From: Riptortus pedestris
Lineage: Eukaryota > Arthropoda > Insecta > Hemiptera > Alydidae
Reading direction: 5' to 3'
Length of the DNA: 64,000 nucleotides
Assembly (NCBI GenBank): GCA_019009955.1
Contig: CM032229.1
Coordinates: 142,313,501 to 142,377,500, forward strand
Position 1 is the first letter of the stretch, and each line of letters opens with the position of its first letter. A model generated the notes under the pieces. That model ran no database searches, had not been told where the DNA came from, and was given only the letters and a program-made list of their open reading frames with translations. Of this stretch, positions 23,131 to 35,871 are shown piece after piece. The position numbers were made by a program, and so were the translations under genes.

Positions 23131-24300
23131 GTTGGGAAAATTATTGTTGAGCAAGTGGAACGACGGAAGAAAAAAAACATATCTAATAAATGATTAATTT
23201 ATTTCAGATTGATTTCATTCTATTTTTATAAAAATATTTACGCCATTATAATTGATTATAAAAAAAATGTATCGTATCATATTACTTCCTAAAAAAATAT
23301 TATATGATTTATACTATCATATTACTTCCTATAAAAAAATCCTGGCCCATGCTTTTATATTTATTTTCTACGATTGCTAATGGACACTTCAAAAAGCATT
23401 CTTTGTCTGTTCTAGCCGCAATCAGTATTCACGTGAATAAAACTACAAAAGAGATATGAGTATTCTTCTGAATCTTCCTCTGAGAAATTCTTCTTTGCCG
23501 TAAATTGTATCTGTGCGTCCAAGGGATGGAAATATATCTGTGTGAAATGACGTCTCTCATGTTTGAGGTTGGTTCTTTCGAATGCCCTTCAATATCCGGC
23601 GTGGGATCAAAGAACTCCAAAATACATTGACTTCTTCCCAAGTATGAAGGCAGTAAACAATAAATTCCTCTTTGAAGATATTTCGGAAGTAGAAATGTCA
23701 TAAATTTATATGAAAAGGTATATATATATAATCGGAATTCATGAACTGTACATATATGAAAGCATTTTATAGAATAAACTCAGTTATATTTTTGGCTGAC
23801 TGATTGATTAATATCTAATACCTGAACAGAATAGTTTACATATACCAAGTAGGTAATTATTGACTTGCGTTAATCACTTTTTTGAATGGATTTTAATGTC
23901 TAATATAGTTAAGATTAAGTTCAAAAAAGACCACAAAGTGTGATTAAACAATAAAAATTTATGTTCACCTTCCCAATACCGATTATCGATATCCGAGAGA
24001 ACACACTTCAAACCCAACGGCATTCCAGTACATATTTAAACAATCTATTACAGAATTTAAGTTGGAAATATGCTCCAAGGAGAGTAAACTACTCAATGAG
24101 CCATTGCTTAGAAGGAAAATTTTCATTTTGAACATATTATAAGTTAAAAATTCATAGAAACTTAGAGAGCTGTTAGGCTGACTAGAGAGTCAAACAGACT
24201 TACAAAAAAAACAAAGTGTTGACATAAATACCTTGATAATAGGAGATTTCGGAAATAAATTTGGGTCCAAAACGAGGACAAACTAAGTGAAATAAAAAAG
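23131..24300. other. Unassigned
   Basis: A minus-strand frame of 90 codons (23429-23701) contains HRYNLRQRR near its C-terminus, a string sometimes seen at the ends of retroelement polyproteins. This is too little to call. The rest is featureless. Confidence 0.25.
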
Positions 24301-24832
24301 TCCGTCACGCAGGGGCTGCGTAAACTTAGCAGATTTCCCACGTAAAGTTATACAATAGAGAAATCTTCATACGAGTTATGGAAACGGCCGAACTGGCTTT
24401 TAGCGGGAAACTCACTTCGTCCGTTATGCACGCACATTTAATAGAAATACAAATATCTGGGTTAATATTCAAGATAAGGAATAAATGTATATAACAATAT
24501 TTATAGTGCATTTAATTTTCAATAAGATTAATTCTATACAATTGTTCGATCCGACGTATAGTAACGGAGATATTTCGAATTTTCGAAAATTCTCCCCTCT
24601 AGACCCCCTCCCTTCCCACTGGACCGATTTCAGCCGCTAACGAACTTGATCTGTCTTTTTACATAAAACGACTAAATATCAAGTTTGGTAACGATTAATG
24701 AATAATTAATAATAATAACCGCTAGAGTGGTAACAGACAAATATATATACAGTTTTGAACGGACCTCATTTTCGAAAATCGCGTCATGAGTACGACCTCA
24801 ATAGCTGATTTCCCTTAAGGGAAATCTGCTAA
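24301..24832 (+). repeat. Family H, complete short copy
   Basis: TCCGTCACGCAGGGGCTGCG start, AGCAGATTTCCC, core, a very short TA tract near 24741-24749, TTTTGAACGGACC, and the terminal hairpin with CTAA at 24829-24832. Its 532 bp give the cleanest view of the family without a long microsatellite. Confidence 0.9.
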
Positions 24833-24866
24833 TAAAATGGATCGATCTAGCTGTCCACGATAGACC

Positions 24867-24990
24867 TCCGTCACGCAGGTGCTGAGTAAACTAAGCAGAT
24901 TTCCCATATGCTTTACTAAATATAACACACTTGAAACAGCCCATGAGTACAAGGCAAAGAGGCGAGGGTACTGAATGCTGAAGTCAATAA
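24867..24990 (+). repeat. Family H, first part only
   Basis: TCCGTCACGCAGGTGCTG and AAGCAGATTTCCC start 34 bp after the end of the previous copy. The rest of the element is not recognisable. Confidence 0.6.
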
Positions 24991-25821
24991 TGCAACATTA
25001 ATGTGAGATGAGATCACTAAAATACGAATTTATTATTCTGCTATTTTATCGCCATAGATATAGGCTTCCAATATTCACTTATTTGTACGGAGATTGATTT
25101 TTAATGTTGCTGAGAACAAGTTCTAAAAATACCACAAATTATGATAAAACAATAAAAATTAATTTTTCACTTTTTTTAAAACCGAATAATGATAATGAAA
25201 CATACACTTTATTCAAATCCCAAACAGAATTCAAGTATCGATCTGTTGTCTAAACTATTAGTTTTAGTCCTGTTCTCTTTATTGCCAAGGGATTTCGGAT
25301 TTTCCTCTACAATTCATCATTAATTTACCTTATTGCTTCTAGATAATTAAACAGCTCAAGAGTTAATAATTAATAATAATCCTGCCTTATCTGGATTAAA
25401 TCTACCATGTATTGATTATTTAATCATTAAAATAAAATGGCTCTTCCTATAGATTAGAGTAAGCTTTTCCTTTTAAAGCCAGCAGAGTGCGGACTCGATG
25501 TTAATACTCCCTAGTGATTAGCAGCATCAACGTTGTTTTTTTTACAGGTATGGCAAGAAATGAGAGTGAGGTAATGAAGTGCTTGAAAATTTGATGGCCC
25601 AGCGTGTAATACAAAAAATAATGTCTTAACGTTAGCAGCTTAATCATGTTGATTTATTTATACTGATTAGTTCTTTGCATTAAAAATTTAAGAGGTTATT
25701 GGAATCAATTATTAATTTAAAGTAAAAAGGAAGACGTGAAATAAAAAAAAATAATATTTTTCCTGTAGAATTAACAGTGGAGGTTCAACTTCAGCAGAGC
25801 TGAGAGCTTAGTTTTAAAAAA
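24991..25821. other. Unassigned
   Basis: No gene or repeat recognised. Confidence 0.3.
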
Positions 25822-26060
25822 ACCGTCACGCAGTTTCTGCACAAACTAAACTGATTTTCCAAACTACCCCTGAGTCCCCCAGTCTCATAATAGCGGAAAT
25901 ATTTCAATTTTTTATTCCTTTTACCTCTAAATCTCCATTCGTCCGGCTTCTATAGCAAATGTAAACGAACGCATCTTACAGTTTGCTTCATTTAACGGTG
26001 AAGAATAATGTTTGCTAGCGAATAAACAAAAATTACGATGACTAGAGCGGTAATAGAAAA
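25822..26060 (+). repeat. Family H half-copy fused to a Penelope-like element
   Basis: CCGTCACGCAG start and a diverged interior up to GACTAGAGCGGTAATAGA, the segment that directly precedes the TA array in other copies (for example 57895-57917). The array and the second half are replaced by the retroelement. Confidence 0.65.
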
Positions 26061-27230
26061 TTATTCCAACACTGAGCATATTATTATTAAAGGAATTAAT
26101 CACAAATTAAAATTAAACAATCTTTTAATCATAAAAGCAGATAAAAGCCAGGCTGCTGTGATAATGAAAAAGGATACTTATCAAAATAAAACTTATTCAT
26201 TGTTAATTGATGAAAAATGTGAAGAGTAGGAAGTGGATCCTACTAATACATTCAATAAAAAGGTGAAAGAGGCAATATTTAACTGTAATGTACTGTTTAT
26301 ACCGGAGGAGCATAGTGGCCTCATTAATAAAAATCCCCTACCTCCCAAATTATATTGTGTTGTAAAAGTACATAAATAGGGATATCCTCTGCGGCCCATC
26401 GTTTCAAATGTAGGATCACCTACAGAACTGCTTGCCAGAAGAATCATTTTTGAGTTTAATAAAATTACAAATTTTAAGCCAGCATTCACTATTAACAACA
26501 GTTCAACTTATAGAAAAACTAGGCAAATTACATTTTAGCAAAACGTGCATTATGGTGTTCTTTGACATAGTAAACATAACCCCCCAGGAAGCGTGGTCGC
26601 TTTTTGATAAGGCACTATATTATAAAAAATGTGACCCTATAATTTCTTTGGAAATTTCGAATATAATAAAGATCATACTTTCGCAGGGCTACTGTCTGTT
26701 CGAAGGCAAATTTTATAAACAGAAAGGTCTTGCTATGGGAAATCCGATCAGCCCCCTAGCGGCCGATGTATTCATGAATTGGTTCGAACACTGTTTCATA
26801 ATGTCGGACAGAAAACCCTTTAAAAAATTAAATTCTGGACACGTTACGTCGATGACACATTATGTATTTTTGAGGGTTCAACAGAAGATTTGCAAAGGAT
26901 GCACAACTACTTAAATGAGCAACATCCCAACATAAAATTTACTTTGGACCAAGAGGAGGCAGGAAAAATAACCTTCCTGGACCTAAACATTTATAGGAGC
27001 GGAGAGGGGGTTAAATTTTCTATTTATAGAAAGCCCACATGCACGGACATAAGTATAAACCAAATGTCTTTCCAACACCCCAGAGTAAAAGAAACCCCAT
27101 TCATCTATCTCATTGACAGGCTCCTATCTCCAATGGACGATGAAAAATTACCAGAAAGAATTATGCCATATTTACCACTTAGGAGAACGGAATGGCCACA
27201 GTCGGGAATTTATTAGAAAAATATATGACA
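26060..27230 (+). pseudogene. Penelope-like reverse transcriptase, frameshifted
   Basis: The coding sequence survives across several frames. LLIIKADKSQAAVIMKKDTY lies near 26123-26182, then PPKLYCVVKVHK, an in-frame stop and GYPLRPIVSNVGSPTELLAR (26342-26436). After a frame change come VFFDIVNI, holding the first catalytic aspartate, and QKGLAMGNPISPLAADVFM (26720-26776). After another shift come the YVDD active site (26845-26856) and FTLDQEEAGKITFLDLNI, FSIYRKPTCTD (26939-27045). These strings are typical of Penelope-type RTs rather than of LTR or Jockey-type RTs. Stops and shifts make it non-functional. The first ATG at 26038 belongs to the flanking family H repeat, not to the element. Confidence 0.85.
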
Positions 27231-27300
27231 GGAGGGTTTCTAAAAAATTGATGAGGGAGACTTTTAGGGGTTTTTGTTTTGTTTGTTTTGTTTGGGGTAG

Positions 27301-27759
27301 AATTTTGTCTCCAAAATCAAGGATGCTACTCCTCTAGGAGACAGATCAGGGGTGTACATGATGAAGTGTGGAATGTGTGAAGCCAGCTACGTTGGGAAGA
27401 CAGAGAGGAAGTTACGGATCAGGGCTAAGGAACACATGAGAGCAGGCTCAGAGTTTTATGCACACTGTACTGTTGTGGAGCACAACCACCATGCTGGGGA
27501 CCACCAGATAAAATTAATTCATAGTGACATTAAAGGTTATCTGTTGGACATGGTGGAGGCTATTGAAATAAAACTTGAAAAAACCATAAATAATGGCAAT
27601 GTAAATGTGCAGACTGACACAAACGCGTCTCTCATGTCCAGACTTGTCTCTGCCCCCTCCCTAGCGGCTTGGAACAATCCCCTTGGCCTCAGAGCCTATA
27701 AGATCGCCCTACGCTCTGACGGTAATTTTGCTTATAATATTATTTTAATGTTTAAATAG
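27301..27759 (+). pseudogene. GIY-YIG endonuclease domain of Penelope-like element
   Basis: One open frame of about 150 codons. It has GVYMMKCGMCEASYVGKTER (27349-27408), then RIRAKEH, a His-rich EHNHHAGDH and LLDMVEAIEIKLE. GVY and YVG are the two namesake motifs. The downstream Arg and the Glu in VEAIEI fit the catalytic arginine and glutamate of this nuclease fold. The CxxC and His residues between them match the zinc-binding linker common in Penelope-like elements. In the intact element this domain nicks target DNA. Here the frame is open to a TAG at 27757, but the RT ahead of it is broken and not fused in frame, so I call it a pseudogene fragment. Confidence 0.88.
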
Positions 27760-27927
27760 TAATTATTAATTTGTTATATTTTAATTGTAATTGTGTTTTT
27801 GAATATAGGTGTTATTATTGTAAAAAATTTTATAATGTTATAGACTGTTTGTTATATGACCAACTATGTAAAACATTTTTAAGAACTGATTTTTAGACTC
27901 CTAATTATGGTGTTACATTGTTTTGTA

Positions 27928-27966
27928 GCTCTGAGGATGGGGATTTAGCCCCCGAAAGCGCTCGGC
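27928..27966 (+). ncRNA. Hammerhead-ribozyme-like motif in Penelope-like element
   Basis: CTGAGGA (27931-27937), a stem II made of GGGG / CCCC (27939-27942 with 27950-27953), then GAAA (27954-27957). The last A begins the palindrome AGCGCT (27957-27962), followed by C, the expected cleavage base at 27963. GCT (27928-27930) can pair with GGC (27964-27966) as a short stem I. The very short self-complementary stem III resembles dimerising type I hammerheads reported in Penelope-like elements. One extra T between core and stem II departs from the consensus and may weaken activity. Confidence 0.5.
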
Positions 27967-28005
27967 GTTTATAAGAAATAAAATTGTGAGGAGCCATAAA
28001 AAAGT

Positions 28006-29167
28006 TTTGTGATTAACCATTCATCACCCTCACCACTAGCTAAAAATAAATATGAGAAAATTATTCATTTATGAATGTTTATATATCATATTATTACAAC
28101 CTGAATACAAAAAAAAAAAAAACACATTTTTCTAGGCTCTCAAAAATTATTTCACAAAGATTGGTAGGTGCCCAACAACAATTCGTCTCAATCGGGAACC
28201 ACAATATACTAGGCACATAGAATTATTGAAACTGGTCTTGTCTGGGCTTAATAGCTAATTTATGGAAGATTTTGAGATGAATATAGTAAATAATTGGCCA
28301 CAACTGTTTTCCTTCGTATTAGACAAACAGTGTTCTATTTCTTAGTATCGGACCTCTGCCATCATTGCTGCAAATAAAAAAACTATTAAGTATGCATTCA
28401 ACATATAGTTTTCATTTAATATGTAATATTTTAGCGTTCATTCATACTCTTATAATATAATAAAACAACTCTTTTTATACAATCTACGCAATAGAACAAT
28501 ATGGTTTATATTTCATTAATTGTGGGTAACTGAATAAAATTTATACTCAAACCCGAGAATTCCAATGATGAAGAGTTCCAATGATAGAGGTCTTTTGATT
28601 CATAGCCTTTGGATTCATTTTACAACATTAAGGAAGTTATACTTTGGTTTTTCATTTCCCAAGTTAGGTGTTTGCTAATGGCCTGGAAACGATGACTTCC
28701 ACTGTTATTTCACACTTTGTGCTAGTTCAAAAGTATAACCCAAACTAAAACTAGGGCAAGGCCATTCCTTTGATTTATACATGTGTTTTTTACAACAGAA
28801 ATAAATTATTTTGTGACCGGTAGCTGAATGCAAACAAATACATAATTTGACTAGCTAAGTAAACGACTTCTTAATAACTTTTTTTTCTCATTCCCGCTAT
28901 AATTGGACCTATGTTGTAAAAGTTGCGGAATTAAAGTCAACAATGCCAACATACAACAGGCATTGGTCTTGGGAACGATTTTTACCGAGAGGTTTTGCTT
29001 TCTCAAAATTACATGTGTCTACTCTTACCACTGAACACACTTTAATATGAATACATTTATTTTCCTGTTTGCAATATTTAAGAGATTTGCAATACATTAT
29101 CAAGAAATGTGTTTCTCTAATAGGGATATGACGCCAACTTATTCTGTTTCGCAAAAAAAAAAAAAAG
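28006..29167. other. Unassigned
   Basis: AT-rich; a 99-codon minus frame (28909-29208) runs into a family H copy and shows no motif. Confidence 0.3.
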
Positions 29168-29751
29168 TCCGTCACGCAGGGGCTGCGTAAACGAAGCAGA
29201 TTTCCCATGTGAAGTTTTACAATAGAGAAATTTCACGAGATTCGAAAAGTTACGGAAACGGCCGAACTAGCTTTTGACGGAAACTGACGACTAGACCTTG
29301 TAGTTAGCCGATCTCATTTTGTCCGTATCAATTAATAAAAATGCAAATATCTCGGTTAATATTCAAGATAGAGAATAAATGTATAGAACAATATTTATAG
29401 TAGATTTAATTTGCAATACGATTGGTTCAATAAAATTGTTTGATCCGACGTATGGTAACAGAGATATTTCAAATTTTCGAAAATTCCCCCTCCTACTGGC
29501 CTATTTCAGCCGTTAACGAACATAATCTTTGCATAAAACGTTTAAATTTCGAGTTTGGTAACGATCAATCAAAAATTGTGACCTCTAGAGCATTAATAGA
29601 CAAATATATATATATATATATATATAATTTTGAACGGACCTCATTTTCGTCATCCCCTAGGTAGGATCAATGGACATTTGAAGAAATCTTTCAAAAATCG
29701 CGTCATGAGTACGACCTTAATAGCTGATTTCCCTTAAGGGAAATCTGCTAA
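29168..29751 (+). repeat. Family H, complete copy
   Basis: All family parts are present, with a short (TA)n at about 29605-29626 and CTAA at 29748-29751. It is preceded by an A14 run plus G. Confidence 0.9.
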
Positions 29752-29754
29752 TAC

Positions 29755-29950
29755 TGGGGCTCAGGTTGGCCATGTGAGTTAAAGCGTTAGCCTCAATCTC
29801 ACATAGTAAACCTAGAATAGTGAGTTCAATTCTAGGGCAACAGGACTTTATTTAGTGACAAACTCATCGTTGACCACCCTGTCTGAAAAAAGTGATAACC
29901 TGTTCTAATAAGAATCAGAAACAGAAAGTGGACGTTAATAAATAATAATA
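29755..29950 (+). repeat. tRNA-derived SINE, complete
   Basis: The head GGGGCTCAGGTTGGCCATG starts four bases after the family H terminus. B-box-like GTGAGTTCAATTC, body and a GTTAATAAATAATAAT tail follow. Confidence 0.78.
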
Positions 29951-29984
29951 TTTTTTTCCTCCAATTTTTATTGTCAAAGGAACT

Positions 29985-30105
29985 TATTTAGTGAGAAACT
30001 CATTATATAAAATCCTTAGGCCATCCTGGCTAAAAAAGGGTGGTAACCTGTAAAAAACCCGTCACAATTAGCCTTAGTTGCAAATAGCGGACGTTAATAA
30101 ATAAT
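29985..30105 (+). repeat. SINE, body and tail only
   Basis: TTATTTAGTGAGAAACTCAT, GGGTGGTAACCTGT and GGACGTTAATAAATAAT form a second SINE copy directly downstream, lacking its head. Confidence 0.7.
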
Positions 30106-31105
30106 TTAAATTTGAAAATCAAAGCTGAGTATTATTGTTCTAATGGATTTTATACATCACCTTGAAACTATTAATCCATAGAATGGTAAAAAAAGCTTTA
30201 ACCATTGACAACCCATTTTAATTAGCTTAATTAGCAAACCAATAATATAATAGCAAATAATGTAATTAACTTAAGTTAGTTAAACAATTTTGTCGCCAAT
30301 AACAAACTTAAAAAAAATGTTTTCAAATATAAAGTGCTTGTGACAGCGCTCTAATGTCCGCTCTTATTGCTTGACCTTTTCCCAACTCGTTCCTCAAATA
30401 ATTCATCTAAAACTAATTATCGAGTTCGTTAAATTATACGAGGGTTAATGGGGTTTAGTTAATGGCTAAACTGGACGATTCCAAATACCTCCATTACTAT
30501 TATTATTAGAACGAAAACTGATCGCAGCTCATTTTGTAATTAACTACGTGTCCTACAATTGTTATTCTATTCGCTATCACTAACGTTTGGCCTCCAGTAA
30601 GCCGCAACCCCCAAAAATACGATTTTAATTTTAACCAACTAATTTAATTTTAATTTTAGTATCAATAAACGTCTCGAGTCCAGCTTAAATTTCGTGTCTT
30701 GTTGGTTCATAGAAAGACCGAAATACATTTTAAAATTTACAGATAAGTATCCTTGTATATTTAGTTACAACCGATTACTTCTAAACTATTTGTGCTCGGA
30801 GTGGTTTTGAAAGAAAATATGTGCATTATAGATACTATTTAATTATAATAAATCTTATCGTGATTATGATTTGAATTATTCACGGTGTGTCAAACAGTAG
30901 AGAGGGATTGATTGGGAACTCATTTTGATTTACCCTTTTTAATTAAAATATCTATTCGAATAGTCCCCTACAGTTACGTGGCCCTTATGGAAAAATAATA
31001 CGCCCAAACGGGAAATATAATTAATCGCATTGAAGTCTTGCTATAAAAATACCCTCAATATTCAGCCTCTAATGATTTCCCGAGCGAAACAGGGTACCAT
31101 AGCTA

Positions 31106-31106
<1 letters not shown>
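30106..31106. other. Unassigned AT-rich stretch
   Basis: No gene or family repeat recognised. Confidence 0.3.

Positions 31107-31168
<62 letters not shown>
31107..31168. repeat. (TA)n microsatellite
   Basis: Perfect TA run; the flanks are not family H. Confidence 0.95.
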
Positions 31169-31171
<3 letters not shown>

Positions 31172-31989
31172 GTACATAAAGACATTTTCCAAGACTCGGA
31201 GAACAACATAAAGTAAAACCCTTCCAATTCAAAAGGATTCATTATAACTTAATTTGACTCTGGATTTGTTTTATTTAACACCCCCGATAATCAACCTTTC
31301 ATGACCTTTAGTTCCTCATTAAGAACCTGGGTATCAGCACTTCTTGGAAGCCCTATTTAAAGGATCAAACATTTGCTTATTACATGGTACGGAGAACCTT
31401 TCACGAGCTAAGTCGCATTAAAACTGATTAAAATGTAAAATGGAACCATATACTCTAAGAATAATAATTTAAATATAAATAATAAATAAAAACCCGTTTA
31501 TTTTGTTGCCAGTCAAAAAGGTTTTTGGCAGTAGAAAGATGTTTTTCCTCGAATACATAATGAATAGATTAATGGAAGTACGAAATAACCTATCATATTC
31601 ATCAAGTAAGGCGCATAATGTTCACAATTACTGGAGTCGTCTATTGTAAAGGGAAAAGTGGCGAATATTGAAGAATGCTTGTTTAGAATGGGTTTTGCAA
31701 ACCAATTAAGTTCTGAGATTCACTTAAATAATAAACAATGAATTATTCAAAGTCATTCGCATCCACTTAGAATTAATTGAAAAGATGTAACTCATTTCTG
31801 TTCAAAAATTCTGCAGCTGAACTTAAGAAGCATGAGACGCAACAGGAAGTCGGAATTGACCAGTAAACAGTTTAACGCCGTTGATAAATAAAAATGGTTT
31901 TCCGTGGAAATATAAAACTTAGATTAACTTAAGCATCCATTTTTGAAGTTCTGGATGTTGAAGGAATTATTATCTCCGGTAAGAAAAGA
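31169..31989. other. Unassigned
   Basis: Nothing recognised. Confidence 0.3.
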
Positions 31990-32062
31990 AAGGCCTCGTT
32001 TCTTCACAGTTGTTTCCAGCAAACGACAACACAGAAAACAACTGTGAAGGAATGAGGCCTTT
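31990..32062. repeat. Inverted repeat, about 26-bp arms
   Basis: AAGGCCTCGTTTCTTCACAG (from 31990) pairs with CTGTGAAGGAATGAGGCCTT (ending 32062) with two mismatches, around a short loop. It would form a strong hairpin. Confidence 0.75.
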
Positions 32063-32210
32063 ATGTTATTACCTGAGACAATTAAAAAGTTCATCATTAT
32101 ACTCTTCCAGTAAAGGTTCTGTTCTCACAGGCCTAAAACATAAAGCAACGATGGACGAGTATGAACAAATTAACGCTTTGAACAAATGATTACTATCTTG
32201 GTGGTAGCAA

Positions 32211-32404
32211 TGGGTCAAAGCACATGCAGGCACAAGAGGAAATGAAGTAGCCAACTTGGTTGTGAGTCAGCTTCTTTTGACCAATCTCTGCCAATAATAC
32301 ATGACAAAATCTCACAAATACATATTAAAACCATGCTTATTAAAGCCCAAAGGAAAATGGCAGCTCTGGTGGAATATACCAATCAATGGCGAGAGCTCTG
32401 GTAA
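32211..32404 (+). pseudogene. Non-LTR retrotransposon RNase H tail, relic
   Basis: WVKAHAGTRGNEVAN (32211-32255) fits the last conserved motif of the RNase H domain of I/R1-type non-LTR elements (H-G--GNE-A). A stop lies just upstream. After a frame change, the segment DQSLPIIHDKISQIH to QWRELW and a stop (32279-32404) reads like the region downstream of such a domain. It is far too short to be active. Confidence 0.5.
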
Positions 32405-32688
32405 TTATTTCAAATAATTAATGGAATTATTAATTTAATTTCCTCTTAAATATATCCTCTTACTCTCACGTGGTGTATTGTTGGCTAATATACTGGTTTT
32501 AGTTTGACTAACTTTCTAGTAATTTTACTGTATTAGACTCTTGCACTTGCTTCTCTAAATAACCGTCAAGATAATTCCAGAGTAATCTGTGTTTGCTAAT
32601 CAATAATATGTTTTGAAACTGATATATATATAGATATATTTTCGTGGCATTATAGACCCCTAGCCGCCTTGAGCAAGTTTCATGGGTT
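32405..32688. other. Unassigned
   Basis: Spacer before a family H copy; nothing recognised. Confidence 0.3.
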
Positions 32689-33168
32689 TTAGCAGATTTC
32701 CCTTCGGGGAAATCAGCTATTGAGGTTGTACTCATGACGCGATTTTCGAAATTTTCTTTATATGTCCATTGAGATGACGAAAATGAGGTCCGCTCACAAT
32801 TGTAACCTCTGTCTGTACATTGATTTTTTTCGCGAAATGTCACAATAACTTTTCGTTTCACATGTCATAGACACCATAACTGCATTTTGTTTCTTTGGTG
32901 TATGTTTGTTTGTTTGTTTGTTACCTTTTCACGCAAAACGGCTGAACCGAATTTTATGAAACTTGGTATGTATATTACAACTAGCCCAACTTAGACGCAT
33001 TTTATTGAGCGTAACAGATATGATGAGATGGCTAACTTCGGTTGTAGTCGTGAGTTTCCTGCTAGCTAGTTCGGCCGTTTCAGTAAATGCTTGGCTCTCG
33101 TGAAATTTCTATATTCTAAAACTTCACTTGGGAAATCTGCTTAGTTTACGCAGCTCCTGCGTGACGGA
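32689..33168 (-). repeat. Family H copy carrying family M sequence (chimera)
   Basis: Both ends are family H: TTAGCAGATTTCCC with hairpin at the left, and GGGAAATCTGC, CGCAG-hairpin and GTGACGGACT at the right. The interior, about 32800-33000, is instead the reverse complement of 51060-51268, including ATTTCGCGAAAAAAATCAAT, (GTTT)n and AACGGCTGAACCGAATTTTA. The TA array is lost. Confidence 0.8.
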
Positions 33169-33345
33169 CTTTTTTACGTAGTTAGGGATCAGCACATCGT
33201 ACAACATCCGATATCCAAGGACAACCTTCAACTTACTGACAGTAGTAGAAGGTGTAACCACGCCTTAACCCGCATGGCCACCAGGTCCCAAATATATATC
33301 AATACATATTTCTCTGTTGGCAAAGTCCAAACTAGAGATGAATGC

Positions 33346-33665
33346 TGCAAATGAGGTTAGCCGTGTGAGTTAAAGCGTTAGACTTAATCTCGCTAGCTTA
33401 AGAAGGGTGGTAACCTGTAGATAACCAGTTCCAATTAGTCGTAGTTGTAAAAAAGTGGACTTTAATAAATAATTTAATTTTTAATCCCTCTTGATAACCC
33501 TAGTCAAACGTTGGATTATCACTTTGCCAAATGGAATTTATTTAGAGACGACCTCATTAAATAAAATCCTTAGTCGCACATTGGCTAAGAACAGGATGAT
33601 GATAAGTAGATAACCGGTCCCAAATAGCCTTAGTAGCACAAAGTGGGCTTTAATATTTAATATAA
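33346..33665 (+). repeat. Two SINE copies, both deleted
   Basis: 33346-33472 joins the head (GGTTAGCCGTGTGAGTTAAA) directly to the distal body (GAAGGGTGGTAACCTG), an internal deletion. 33530-33665 is body and tail only (GGAATTTATTTAGAGACG, GGCTTTAATATTTAAT). Confidence 0.7.
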
Positions 33666-35000
<1,335 letters not shown>

Positions 35001-35071
35001 AGTCGTATTCCATTTCTGTTGCCATGTGTTAATTGTGTCAGTAAGTAATTGTGTTTTTAAGTGTGATTTTG

Positions 35072-35073
<2 letters not shown>

Positions 35074-35130
<57 letters not shown>
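35074..35130. repeat. (TA)n microsatellite
   Basis: Perfect TA run following the truncated 5' side of the retrotransposon. Confidence 0.95.
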
Positions 35131-35132
<2 letters not shown>

Positions 35133-35710
35133 GTATATTCGATTTATTGTCTTTTTCAGATAAGTTCAGATTTCCCTAAATATTAAAAGCTTTAATTATA
35201 TTTTGCAATCTATTACAGTACTTGACTGTCTGAAAAAGTCCTCGAATCCTCCCCACCCTATCTAATATATTTTAGAGACGCAGAAGAAATTTTCTAAGCT
35301 CAGAAAATTTCAAAATTAACATCAGATATTTTGACAAAAATCAAAAATAATTATTAAAAATACATTATAATATAACATACTTTGTCCTTAAAAAGAAAAT
35401 GTATAACTGAAAACATGCGAAAAGAGTTCGCTAAGCTTAAATTTATTTTTATCTTTTATGAAAGTCACGTCAATATCTTACCTTCAACACTCATTCAGGA
35501 AATAGAATAAATTCATACCTGAAACAGAGAAGGAAATTTCAATGAAAGAATGATAAAAATATAACTACAAAGAATATTTAATAATAGTCACTAGTTTAAT
35601 GAAAAATCCAGTCAGTAAAGATAAATTTGAAGTATACTTAACACTCATGTATTTTAGTATTTCTTACCCGAAATACTAACATAATTAAAAAAAATTAAAT
35701 TATTTACTAA
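35131..35710. other. Unassigned AT-rich stretch
   Basis: Nothing recognised. Confidence 0.3.
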
Positions 35711-35711
35711 C

Positions 35712-35871
35712 TTCCATTTTTTTGCTTCCATGTCTAATAGGAACGGATTATCTACTGTCAGCCATCCTTTTCTAGCCAGGGTGGGACTAAGAAATTTATT
35801 TAGTGAGTCTTCACCAAATAAAATCCGTATTGTCCTAGCGGGAATCGAACTCGCCACTCAAGGTTTACCAA
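35712..35871 (-). repeat. tRNA-derived SINE copy
   Basis: Reverse complement of body (TTCTAGCCAGGGTGGGACTA), AATCGAACTCGCCACT (B box reversed) and AGGTTTACC. Head end truncated. Confidence 0.78.

Larger units (their letters stand above)
26060..28005 (+). mobile_element. Penelope-like retroelement, degraded
   Basis: A reverse transcriptase region and a GIY-YIG endonuclease region lie in this order, then an AT-rich 3' part and a hammerhead-like motif. The 5' end is missing or very short. RT plus C-terminal GIY-YIG with a hammerhead near the terminus is the known layout of Penelope-like elements. Exact ends are not determined. Confidence 0.82.

Noticed and set aside
23429..23701. 90-codon minus-strand frame with HRYNLRQRR as a retroelement gag/pol end
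   Set aside because: A single short string is not enough and no neighbouring protease, RT or integrase was seen.
26193..26498. Minus-strand frame of 101 codons
   Set aside because: Shadow of the Penelope-like RT on the plus strand.
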